From Bradyrhizobium diazoefficiens USDA 110 (lineage in GTDB: Bacteria; Pseudomonadota; Alphaproteobacteria; Rhizobiales; Xanthobacteraceae), in the NCBI RefSeq assembly GCF_000011365.1, contig NC_004463.1:7426001-7490000 (forward strand): 64,000 bases of DNA, read 5' to 3'. The notes under the pieces are model-generated. The model made no database searches, was not told the DNA's origin, and was given only the letters and a program-made list of their open reading frames with translations. The position numbers were made by a program, and so were the translations under genes. This document shows positions 55,040-62,224 of this stretch, piece after piece (positions within the stretch are counted from its first letter, which is position 1; each line of letters opens with the position of its first letter).

Positions 55040-55507
55040 ATGACCGCCGCTCTCCGACGTCTCGACCCACCATCCCTCAGCCAGCGGCTTCACGCGGCGC
55101 CGGCGATGACGCGACCGCTGATGCACGACGTCATCGATCACGCTTGCCGGCGCATCCCTTCGCTCGGCCAGAACGAACGCACCACGCGCGTCATGCGCCT
55201 GATCGACGCCGAGGCCTGGGCCGATGCGGCGCTGGCGCTGATCGAGCTCGAGCTGCCGCTATGGCAGGTCCGCCGCATCGCCTATGACGAGGGCGAGTGG
55301 CACTGCGCGCTCTCGCGCGAGCGTGAGCTGCCGGACTGGCTCGACGCTGCGGTCGAGGCACGCCACGCCGACCTCGCACTGGCCTTGCTGTCGGCCTTCG
55401 TCGAGGTCCGGGCATTGGCCGCGGACGTGTCGCGGCCGAGCGTTCCCTCCGTTCGTCCTGTGCCGGATCCGCTTTACGAGCCGGTCGCCTGCGACAATTT
55501 CGGCTAG
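55040..55507 (+). CDS. Hypothetical protein in the kdp-linked cluster
   Basis: 155 residues from ATG 55040, with CGGGAGG upstream. An earlier in-frame ATG at 54932 lies inside the promoter module and is rejected. The protein is helical and soluble (LIDAEAWADAALALIELELPLWQVRRIAYDEGEWHCALS, DAAVEARHADLALALLSAFVEVRAL, seen as two helical blocks). No family recognised. First gene of a two-gene unit with the membrane protein that follows. Confidence 0.68.
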   Translation: MTAALRRLDPPSLSQRLHAAPAMTRPLMHDVIDHACRRIPSLGQNERTTRVMRLIDAEAWADAALALIELELPLWQVRRIAYDEGEWHCALSRERELPDWLDAAVEARHADLALALLSAFVEVRALAADVSRPSVPSVRPVPDPLYEPVACDNFG

Positions 55508-55547
55508 AGCAGCCTGACGGGTTCACACCTTGTCGCAAGCTCCGGAC

Positions 55548-55808
55548 ATGCCGCACAAGCTGAGCCCGGCGCGCGTGATCGCACGCTTCGCCGTCCGCAT
55601 CGCGCTGCTCGCCGCCTTTGCCGCATTCGGTAGCGTCGGCTTCGGTCGAAGCCTTGCCGTTCTGCTCTGGATGTCGATCATCCTGTGCGCTCTCGCCGGC
55701 CTCGTCAGGCGCGAACCGCTGTTCGGCCCTGCCCTCAATCATTGGGACGAAGCTGCTGCATTCGGTGCGCTGTTCGCGCTGGTCCACATTGCCAATGATG
55801 TGACCTGA
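55548..55808 (+). CDS. Small membrane protein
   Basis: 86 residues from ATG 55548, or 92 from TTG 55530. Basic N-terminus, then two or three hydrophobic helices (IALLAAFAAFGSVGF, LAVLLWMSIILCALAGLV, AAAFGALFALVHIA). It follows the previous gene by 40 bases and ends just before the next promoter module. Function unknown. Confidence 0.6.
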   Translation: MPHKLSPARVIARFAVRIALLAAFAAFGSVGFGRSLAVLLWMSIILCALAGLVRREPLFGPALNHWDEAAAFGALFALVHIANDVT

Positions 55809-55818
55809 GCGGTCGGCT

Positions 55819-55867
55819 TTATGACCTTCCTATGAGATCGCCGCGCACCCGCCCTCGAAATCATATT
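55819..55867 (+). promoter_or_regulatory. Promoter module copy 3, facing the RN-x-x-G paralogue/DapA-like unit
   Basis: TTATGA at 55819-55824 and CTATGA at 55830-55835, CTCG at 55854-55857, possible -10 CATATT at 55862-55867. The AATCATA segment after CTCG is shared with copy 4 at the same position. It ends 74 bases before the GTG at 55941. Confidence 0.68.
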
Positions 55868-55940
55868 CGCGAGACGGGATATTGAGCGCGCAGGCAGGGA
55901 CATGCATCCCGCGCCGGCGTCGTTCAGAAGGAATACATCC

Positions 55941-56195
55941 GTGAAACTCGTCGACCCTCCCTCGTGCACCTCCACCTCAACCATCGTCCTTATCGGCCGC
56001 AACCACCGGGGACAATGGGTCGCGCAGGAGCAGAACGGCCTCTATGGCGGCTTGTTCGTCAGCCGCGCCCAGGCCGTCAAATATGCGCTGTTCGAGAACG
56101 GACAGCATCCGGAGACCATCGTCGAGCTGCCGCGCGAGATCGAGCTCGACATGGGCAAGAGCCCCAACGCCATCGTCTCGCAGCGCGCCGCCTGA
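55941..56195 (+). CDS. Small paralogous protein A (IGRNxxGxWV family)
   Basis: 84 residues from GTG 55941, chosen for the AGAAGGA site eight bases upstream; ATG 55902 would add 13 residues. The core IVLIGRNHRGQWVAQEQNGLYGGLF, followed by an A-V-x-x-A helix and PREIELD, recurs in the protein at 57878-58264. I recognise no domain. First gene of a unit with the DapA-like gene 25 bases downstream. Confidence 0.68.
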   Translation: MKLVDPPSCTSTSTIVLIGRNHRGQWVAQEQNGLYGGLFVSRAQAVKYALFENGQHPETIVELPREIELDMGKSPNAIVSQRAA

Positions 56196-56220
56196 GCCGG
56201 CGCCATCCGGCGGAAAAGCC

Positions 56221-57138
56221 ATGTTCACTCCTCCTGCTGCCTGGTTCACGGGCTTCATTCCAGACCTGCCGACGCCGTTCGACGCGGCTGACACAATCGA
56301 TCTCAAGGCGTTCACCGCGCTCTGCGAGCGCCAGATCGCGGCTGGCGTCCCCGCGATCGTGGTCTGCGAGACGGCCGGCGAGGCGCCGACGCTCTCCCCG
56401 GCCGAGCAGGAGCTCGTCATTCGCGCCGCGGTGGACGTCGCCCGCGGCCGGGTGCGGATCATCGCCGGCGCGATGTCGAACGCGACCAGCCAGGCCATCG
56501 CGCTCGCGCGGTGCGCGGAGGCCGCCGGCGCCGATGCCGTGATGGCGGTGGTGCCGGCCTACAACAAGCCGATGCAGGAGGGGATGCTCGCGCATTTCCG
56601 GGCCATCGCCGGTGCAACCGGCTTGCCCGTGATCCTGCACGATATTCCCTCCCGCACGCTGCGCCCGCTCGCCGACGAGACGCTGGTGCGTCTCGTCGAA
56701 TCCCGCCAGTTCGTCGGCCTGCGCGATGGAAGCTGCGACATCGCCCGACCGATGCGCCTCGCCCGGTTGCTCCCGGCCGGCTTTCGCCTGCTCTCCGGCG
56801 ACGACGTCACCGCGTTCGGCTACATCGCAAGCGGCGGCGACGGCGCCATCTCGGAAGTCTCCAACATCGCCCCCGATCTGTGCCGCATGATCTTCTCGCA
56901 GGTCAGGCAAGGCCGCTTGCAATCGGCACGCTACCTGCACAGGCGCCTCATCCCGCTCATCACATGCCTCTCCAAGGACAGCCCGGCGGCGCTCAAGAGC
57001 GCGCTGAGCGTGCTCGGCCTGATGTCACCGGCGACGAGGCTGCCGATCGTGCCGCTGGACGCGGCCGCGCAGCGGGAGGTGATACGCGCCTTCGCCGCGA
57101 TCGCCGACGAGGAGCTGATCGACCGCGTCGGCGCCTGA
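56221..57138 (+). CDS. DapA-family protein lacking the Schiff-base lysine
   Basis: 305 residues, TIM-barrel of the dihydrodipicolinate synthase/N-acetylneuraminate lyase family, with ATPLTPF-like opening (FIPDLPTPFDAADTI), VVPAYNKPMQEGMLAHFRAIA, ILHDIPSRTLRPL and LLSGDDVTAFGYIASGGDGAIS. Against E. coli DapA the active-site Lys161 is replaced by Arg168 (GLRDGS for GIKEAT), Tyr133 by His140 and Thr45 by Ala52. Tyr114 and the substrate-binding Arg145 remain. So it is unlikely to be a lysine-biosynthetic enzyme or ordinary aldolase. It lies in the small-gene cluster, not with dap genes. Confidence 0.82.
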   Translation: MFTPPAAWFTGFIPDLPTPFDAADTIDLKAFTALCERQIAAGVPAIVVCETAGEAPTLSPAEQELVIRAAVDVARGRVRIIAGAMSNATSQAIALARCAEAAGADAVMAVVPAYNKPMQEGMLAHFRAIAGATGLPVILHDIPSRTLRPLADETLVRLVESRQFVGLRDGSCDIARPMRLARLLPAGFRLLSGDDVTAFGYIASGGDGAISEVSNIAPDLCRMIFSQVRQGRLQSARYLHRRLIPLITCLSKDSPAALKSALSVLGLMSPATRLPIVPLDAAAQREVIRAFAAIADEELIDRVGA

Positions 57139-57165
57139 CGCCTCGCGCAGTCGTTCGGATCTCGC

Positions 57166-57561
57166 ATGCCGCCATCAGTTGAAGACCATCAGAGGCTGCT
57201 CGGCGCCTGGCAGTTGGCGATCCTGCGCTTTGCCGTGACGCTGAGCGACTCCGACAGGCACAATGTCGCCGCACTCGCGGTTGAACTCGATCGTCTCGGC
57301 GGCCGGCGCAGCGGCGAGGACTCGCTGCACTTCTTCCGGCGCACCAGCTCCCGTCTCTGCGCGGCCATCGACGGCCGGCAACAAGACGCGAAGGCGACCC
57401 TGGACTGCTTCTGCAAGCAGATCGAGGAGCCGCGGCTGCGGCTCGCCTTCGCCGCCGCCGTCGGGCTGGCGCGTTCGAAGCCTGCGCGATCCAAACCGCA
57501 ACCGAAACGCGACCAAAACCTCTTCAGAGGACTGCTGGCGCGACCGCCGGCGCCTTTATGA
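57166..57561 (+). CDS. Hypothetical protein
   Basis: 131 residues, 27 bases after the DapA-like gene. Mostly helical and soluble (AWQLAILRFAVTLSDSDRHNVAALAVEL, FFRRTSSRLCAAIDGRQQDAKATLDCF), with a basic tail SKPARSKPQPKRDQ. No family recognised. Its last codons overlap the next promoter module by six bases. Confidence 0.6.
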   Translation: MPPSVEDHQRLLGAWQLAILRFAVTLSDSDRHNVAALAVELDRLGGRRSGEDSLHFFRRTSSRLCAAIDGRQQDAKATLDCFCKQIEEPRLRLAFAAAVGLARSKPARSKPQPKRDQNLFRGLLARPPAPL

Positions 57562-57604
57562 CTTTCCTATACGGCAACTGCGGCGGTCACCTCGCAATCA
57601 TACG
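57556..57604 (+). promoter_or_regulatory. Promoter module copy 4, facing the microprotein unit
   Basis: TTATGA at 57556-57561 and CTATAC at 57567-57572, CTCG at 57591-57594, then CAATCATACG with a possible -10 CATACG at 57599-57604. It ends 68 bases before the ATG at 57672 and overlaps the stop of the previous gene. Confidence 0.68.
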
Positions 57605-57671
57605 CAGCGGTGGCCATCATACGGGACAGCTCGGAGCGGCCGTCTCGCCACTCCGGATAAGGACTGAAAAA

Positions 57672-57860
57672 ATGTCGATCCTGACACATGGCCTTGACCG
57701 CCCCTTCGTGCCTGGGCGTTCGGCGCGCATCTCCGAGGCACGCAAGGCGCAGCTCAAAGGTTTCGCTCTCGGCACACTGACGCTGCTCTCGATGGGTAGC
57801 GTGCTCACCGCGTTGATCGCGCTGAGGACCGCAATCTATGTCTGGCACATGCACGGCTGA
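57672..57860 (+). CDS. Small single-helix membrane protein
   Basis: 62 residues from ATG 57672; an upstream in-frame ATG at 57558 is inside the promoter module and is rejected. Soluble N-terminus (about 1-28), then a hydrophobic helix GFALGTLTLLSMGSVLTALIAL and a short tail ending WHMHG. Function unknown. First of four tightly spaced genes. Confidence 0.62.
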   Translation: MSILTHGLDRPFVPGRSARISEARKAQLKGFALGTLTLLSMGSVLTALIALRTAIYVWHMHG

Positions 57861-57877
57861 CCCGCAGGGAGGCCCCT

Positions 57878-58264
57878 ATGACCTTGCAGATGTGTGAGGA
57901 AGCCGCCATGGCCGCAATTGCGCTTCAGGCTTCCCGTCGCCGCCCCGATACCAGGCAGGCGGCGGCGCTCAAGCCACTCGATCCGGATGTCGTCAGCGCC
58001 GCCATTCCCGCGTTCTTCATTGGACGCAACAGCGCCGGCCTCTGGGTGGTGCGCGAAGCGAACGGACGTGTCGGCGGCCTGTTCCTGTTCAAGAGCTCGG
58101 CGGTGGATTTCGCCAACCGTCAGAGCGCGCCGGCGCGGTGCGCGCTGGTGTTTCCCGCCGAGACCTTCGAGCTCGACATCGAGAACCGCGGCAATCCGCT
58201 GATTGTGCTCGCGGAGGGAGCGAGGCAGCTTCTTGCACGCGTGACCGCGAGACGGCGGACATGA
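57878..58264 (+). CDS. Small paralogous protein B (IGRNxxGxWV family)
   Basis: 128 residues from ATG 57878 (GGGAGG upstream), or 118 from ATG 57908 (GAGGAAG upstream). Core AFFIGRNSAGLWVVREANGRVGGLF, an A-V-D-F-A helix and P-A-E-T-F-E-L-D align with protein A (55941-56195) through I-G-R-N-x-x-G-x-W-V-x-x-E-x-N-G-x-x-G-G-L-F. Function unknown. Its stop overlaps the next ATG. Confidence 0.68.
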   Translation: MTLQMCEEAAMAAIALQASRRRPDTRQAAALKPLDPDVVSAAIPAFFIGRNSAGLWVVREANGRVGGLFLFKSSAVDFANRQSAPARCALVFPAETFELDIENRGNPLIVLAEGARQLLARVTARRRT

Positions 58265-58353
58265 TCGAGCTCAAGATCGCGATCCTGGTTGTGTTGATGG
58301 GAGCATTGCTGCTCGGCATGCGCATCGGCGCGGCGCCCGCCCCGGACAAGTAG
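58261..58353 (+). CDS. Single-helix microprotein
   Basis: 30 residues starting at the ATG that overlaps the previous stop (ATGA). MIELKIAILVVLMGALLLGMRIG is a membrane helix; the tail is AAPAPDK. Coupled translation and composition argue that it is real. No known family. Confidence 0.55.
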   Translation: MIELKIAILVVLMGALLLGMRIGAAPAPDK

Positions 58354-58354
58354 C

Positions 58355-58483
58355 GTGCAGCTCCTCAAGGGAAATCTCGAGCACGCAGTCACCACGACGA
58401 TCCTGACCATGACGCTGAGCCTGGTCTGGGGCGCGGTCCTGACGATCGTGATCACGCTCGTCGCGCGGGGGCTCGGGGTCTAG
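58355..58483 (+). CDS. Possible membrane microprotein
   Basis: A 42-codon frame from GTG 58355, one base after the preceding stop. TILTMTLSLVWGAVLTIVITLVARGLGV is one long hydrophobic segment. Ribosome-binding site weak. It ends the operon; the next 160 bases hold no gene that I can support. Confidence 0.45.
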   Translation: MQLLKGNLEHAVTTTILTMTLSLVWGAVLTIVITLVARGLGV

Positions 58484-58647
58484 CCTTTACCTCTTCACGC
58501 GCCAGTTCCGCCGCCGTGACCATGGCTGCCTACGAGGCGAGCAGCCGTGCCCGCAAGGAGGTCGCGATGCCGGCTTGAGGCCACGTATCCCGCGGAAAAT
58601 ACCCGGCCGATCTGGCGCAATTTCACGGAACCGTGTAGAGCGGTTTC

Positions 58648-59284
58648 ATGAGCACAAGCAGCGTCAACGTCGTCGCCCACCCTCTGGTCCAGCACAAGCT
58701 CTCGCTGATGCGGGAGAAGGACCGCTCGACCAAGAGCTTTCGCGAGATCCTGAACGAGATCGGGATGCTGCTCGGCTACGAGGTGACGCGCGACCTGCCG
58801 CTGGAAGCTGGTCGAGATCGAGACGCCGATCGCATCGATGCGGGCGCCGAAGATCGCCGGCAAGAAGCTCACGCTGGCGCCGATCCTGCGCGCCGGCGTC
58901 GGCTTCCTCGACGGCATGCTGGCGCTGATGCCCTCGGCGCGCATTGCCCATATCGGGCTCTACCGCGACCCCGAAACATTGCAGGCCGTGGAATATTACT
59001 TCAAGGCGCCGCAGGACCTGTCCGACCGCACCGTGATCCTGATGGACCCGATGCTGGCGACCGGCAACTCGGCCTGCGCCGGCGCGTCCCTGCTCAAGAA
59101 CCGCGGCGCCCGCGACATCCGCTTCGTGTGCCTTCTGGCCGCGCCGGAAGGCATCGCGCAGTTCCAGAGCGAACATCCCGACGTGCCGATCTGGACCGCC
59201 GCAATCGACGAGCGGCTCAACGACCACGGCTACATCGTGCCGGGCCTGGGCGATGCCGGCGACCGGATGTTCGGCACCAAGTAG
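58648..59284 (+). pseudogene. upp: Uracil phosphoribosyltransferase with a frameshift
   Basis: Two frames together give a complete UPRT. 58648-58806 encodes [24 protein letters not shown] and VTRDLPLE. The remainder, in the frame that ends at 59284, encodes [35 protein letters not shown], the PRPP-binding [10 protein letters not shown] and the C-terminal [14 protein letters not shown]. One extra G near 58807 restores the two halves to one frame if removed. Either a recent inactivating mutation or a base error. Intact UPRT converts uracil and PRPP to UMP. Confidence 0.85.
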
Positions 59285-59317
59285 ACAGTTTTGCGCGATC
59301 GGGTTACTCCGGGCGCC

Positions 59318-60892
59318 ATGAGCTCCAACGAATTTTCGCTGCAATCGCTGATCTGCACCGAGGCCTTCGCGGATCCCGCCTTCGTGTTCGACGGCACGCC
59401 GGTCTCGCGCGCGGAATTCTCGGCAAATATCGAAAAGACCGCGGCCTGGCTTGCTGCGCAGGGTGTCGGCAAGGGCGACGTCGTCGCGGTCTGGCTGGTC
59501 AACCGGATCGAATGGGTCGCGCTGCTGTTCGCCGCCGCCCGCCTCGGTGCGATCGTCTCCGCCGTCAATACCCGCTACCGCAGCGCGGAAGTCGCCCATC
59601 TGCTTCGCTTGTCCGGCGCCAGGCTGATGGTGGTCGAGGCCGCGTTCCGCTCGATCGACTTTGCCGCCATCCTCGCCGATATCGCCAAGGACGAGGTGCC
59701 CGCGCTGCGACAGCTTGCAGTGGTCGGCGCGGATACGATCCCGGCGCACTGGCCGTGTGTACGGTTCGATGCGTTCGACCAACCCTATCCGCCGGCCCCG
59801 CCCGCCCAGGATGACGTCGACCTCCCCGTGCTGCTCTACACCACGTCGGGCACGACCAAGGGACCGAAGCTCGTCGCGCATTCGCAGCGGACGCTGGCCG
59901 CGCACGCCGCCGCCGTCGCCAGGGCGCTAAGCCTCGCGCCGCAAAACCATTCGCTCCTCGCCATGCTGCCGTTCTGCGGCACCTTCGGCATGACGAGCCT
60001 GCTCGGCTTCATCGCGGCGGGCGCGACCATCCATGTGCTCGACGCCTTCGAAGCGGCGCCGGCGCTGAAGATCCTCGGCGAGCATGAGATCACCCACGCC
60101 TTCGGCTCCGACGAGATGTTTCGCCGCATCCTCGCCCTCACCGACGTGGCCCAGCCCTTCCCCCGTGCCGAGGTGTTCGGCTTCGCCGCGTTCCAGCCCG
60201 GCTGGCGCGAGCTTGCCGCGGAGGCCGAGGCGCGCGGCATGCCGCTGTACGGCCTCTACGGTTCGAGCGAGGTGCAGGCCCTGTTCTCGATCGGCCGCGC
60301 CAGCGACGCGTTCGCCGACCGGATCGAGGGCGGCGGCTGGCCGATGTCGCCGGAGGCCAGGGTCCGCGTGCGCGACACCGAGACCGGCGAACTCGCAGCT
60401 CCCGGCGTCTCCGGCGAGATCGAGATCAGCGCGCCGTCACGCTTCCTCGGCTACTTCAACAATCCCGACGCCACGCGCGACGCGATTACCGCGGACGGCT
60501 TCTTCCGCACCGGCGACATCGGCCGGCTGCGCGGCGATGGCTCCTTCGTCTACGAGACCCGCGCGGGCGATGCGATGCGGCTCGGCGGCTTCCTTGTCGC
60601 GCCCGGCGAGATCGAGGACGAGCTCAAGTCCTGCGCAGGTGTTGCCGACGCCCAGGTCGTCGCGGTCGACCTGAAGGGAAACGCACGCTGCGTCGCTTTT
60701 GTGATTCCAGCAGGGGAGCCGCCTCAACAGGAGATGCTGGTCGCGCACCTGCGCGAACGGCTCGCCGGATACAAGGTGCCGGCACGAATCTATATCGTCG
60801 ATGCTTTCCCCGTCACCGACAGCGCCAACGGTGTGAAAATCCAGCGCGCCCGGCTTCGTGCCATGGCGATGGAGCGGATTGCCGCCGAATAG
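59318..60892 (+). CDS. AMP-dependent acyl-CoA synthetase/ligase
   Basis: 524 residues from ATG 59318. Adenylation motifs: [19 protein letters not shown] (P-loop), [28 protein letters not shown] (hinge Asp), and a C-terminal [11 protein letters not shown] carrying the catalytic lysine position. The substrate is unknown. The neighbouring minus-strand CoA-transferase and acyl-CoA dehydrogenase suggest a carboxylic-acid degradation locus, but this gene is convergent with them. Confidence 0.87.
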   Translation: MSSNEFSLQSLICTEAFADPAFVFDGTPVSRAEFSANIEKTAAWLAAQGVGKGDVVAVWLVNRIEWVALLFAAARLGAIVSAVNTRYRSAEVAHLLRLSGARLMVVEAAFRSIDFAAILADIAKDEVPALRQLAVVGADTIPAHWPCVRFDAFDQPYPPAPPAQDDVDLPVLLYTTSGTTKGPKLVAHSQRTLAAHAAAVARALSLAPQNHSLLAMLPFCGTFGMTSLLGFIAAGATIHVLDAFEAAPALKILGEHEITHAFGSDEMFRRILALTDVAQPFPRAEVFGFAAFQPGWRELAAEAEARGMPLYGLYGSSEVQALFSIGRASDAFADRIEGGGWPMSPEARVRVRDTETGELAAPGVSGEIEISAPSRFLGYFNNPDATRDAITADGFFRTGDIGRLRGDGSFVYETRAGDAMRLGGFLVAPGEIEDELKSCAGVADAQVVAVDLKGNARCVAFVIPAGEPPQQEMLVAHLRERLAGYKVPARIYIVDAFPVTDSANGVKIQRARLRAMAMERIAAE

Positions 60893-60945
60893 GCCGGCCA
60901 CCTCCTCGACGATCTCGTCATGGACGCTCGCGATGATGAACTGAG

Positions 60946-62193
60946 CTAGCTCGCGGGCCCGCGAAGCCGCGCCGAAAGCGCGTCGCGATGCTCAGGCGCC
61001 GCGATCGCGATCATGCGGCGCGCGCGCTCGGCAAGGCCGCAGCCACGCAGCTCCGCAACGCCCCATTCGGTGACGACGGCATCGACATCGGCGCGCGGTG
61101 TCGTCACCGTCTCGACGTCAGCGACGATCCGGCTGGTCCCGTCGGAGGCCGTCGCCGGCAGCGCGATGATCGCCCTTCCGCCGCAAGAGGCGTTGGCGCC
61201 GCGCACGAAATCGAGCTGCCCGCCGATGGCGCCGATCGCGACGCCATTCAGCGTCTCGGAATTGACGCTGCCGTCGAGGCCGACCTGAAGCGCCGAATTG
61301 ATCGCGACCAGCCGGTTGATCCGCGCCAACACGTTCTGGCTGTGCGTATAGGACGTCGGCCGCACCGCCACCGCCTTGTTCTCGTGCGCGAAGCGATAGA
61401 GCCGCCGGGTCCCGATCACCTGGTTGGTGACCGTGATGCCGGCATCGATGCCCTTCTCCGCATTCGTCACCGCGCCGCGCTCGATCAGGTCGACGACGGC
61501 ATCGTTGATCAGGCCGGAATGGATGCCGAGACGGCGCGCATGCGACAGCGAGGACAGGATCGCATCCGGAATTCGGCCGACGCCGAACTGGAGCGTGCTG
61601 CCGTCGGCGATCAGGCCTGCCGCATGCGCGGCGATGCGCCGCGAAACGTCATCGAGCGGCGTCGAGGCCAATTCAACCGGCGGCCTGCGGGCTGCCACGC
61701 GAACATGGATCGGCACGTCCTCCGGCCATTCGGCGCCGAACGTAAAGGGCGTATCCGGATTGATCTCGGCGATGACGAGGCGTGCGCCGCGCGCGGCATC
61801 GATGACGTAGTCGTTGGAGAGGCTGGCGCTGAGCCGCCCTTCGAGCTCCGCAAGCTGCACCAGAACGACATCGGCCTTGTAGCGGCGCGCCGCGAAGTCG
61901 GCACAGAAGGCGCTGTAATTGCTCGGGATCACGTCGAGCCGCCCCGCTTTCGCGAGCCGCCGCGAATTGCCGATCACGCCATAGCTCTGGAACGAGACAT
62001 TTCCCGCGCACGACGCCGAAAACGTCTCCGAGAACACTGGCCCGATCATCATGCGGAAGGGCGGAAGCTGTGCTGCCTGCGCCATCAGCGCTTCCGTCAG
62101 CGTGACAGGCTCCGCCGTCGCCTGCCCGCACACGACGAGATCATCCTTCCGGACCAAGCCGGCAAAATCGATCGGCGAGCTGTCCTCGGGCAT
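60946..62193 (-). CDS. Acetyl-CoA hydrolase/transferase family protein
   Basis: 415 residues from ATG 62193, preceded by GGGAGG; a TTG at 62223 is rejected. Cat1/4-hydroxybutyrate CoA-transferase-like: LQFGVGRIPDAILSSL, LGIHSGLINDAVVDLIERG and GQLDFVRGANASCGGRAIIALP. In many family members the residue after H-S/T is the catalytic Glu; here it is Gly227. Members move CoA between carboxylates. It ends one short gap from the acyl-CoA dehydrogenase upstream, probably in one operon. Confidence 0.8.
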   Translation of the reverse strand: MPEDSSPIDFAGLVRKDDLVVCGQATAEPVTLTEALMAQAAQLPPFRMMIGPVFSETFSASCAGNVSFQSYGVIGNSRRLAKAGRLDVIPSNYSAFCADFAARRYKADVVLVQLAELEGRLSASLSNDYVIDAARGARLVIAEINPDTPFTFGAEWPEDVPIHVRVAARRPPVELASTPLDDVSRRIAAHAAGLIADGSTLQFGVGRIPDAILSSLSHARRLGIHSGLINDAVVDLIERGAVTNAEKGIDAGITVTNQVIGTRRLYRFAHENKAVAVRPTSYTHSQNVLARINRLVAINSALQVGLDGSVNSETLNGVAIGAIGGQLDFVRGANASCGGRAIIALPATASDGTSRIVADVETVTTPRADVDAVVTEWGVAELRGCGLAERARRMIAIAAPEHRDALSARLRGPAS

Positions 62194-62224
62194 CGGCAAT
62201 CCTCCCGACCGATCCGCGGGCAAC

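Noticed and set aside
57558..57671. N-terminal extension of the 62-residue membrane protein from ATG 57558.
   Set aside because: It begins within the promoter module and overlaps the stop of the previous gene; ATG 57672 fits the spacing of the other module copies.
58539..58578. Short frame MAAYEASSRARKEVAMPA before upp, reminiscent of an oxidoreductase C-terminus.
   Set aside because: Too short and without supporting upstream similarity; could be chance.
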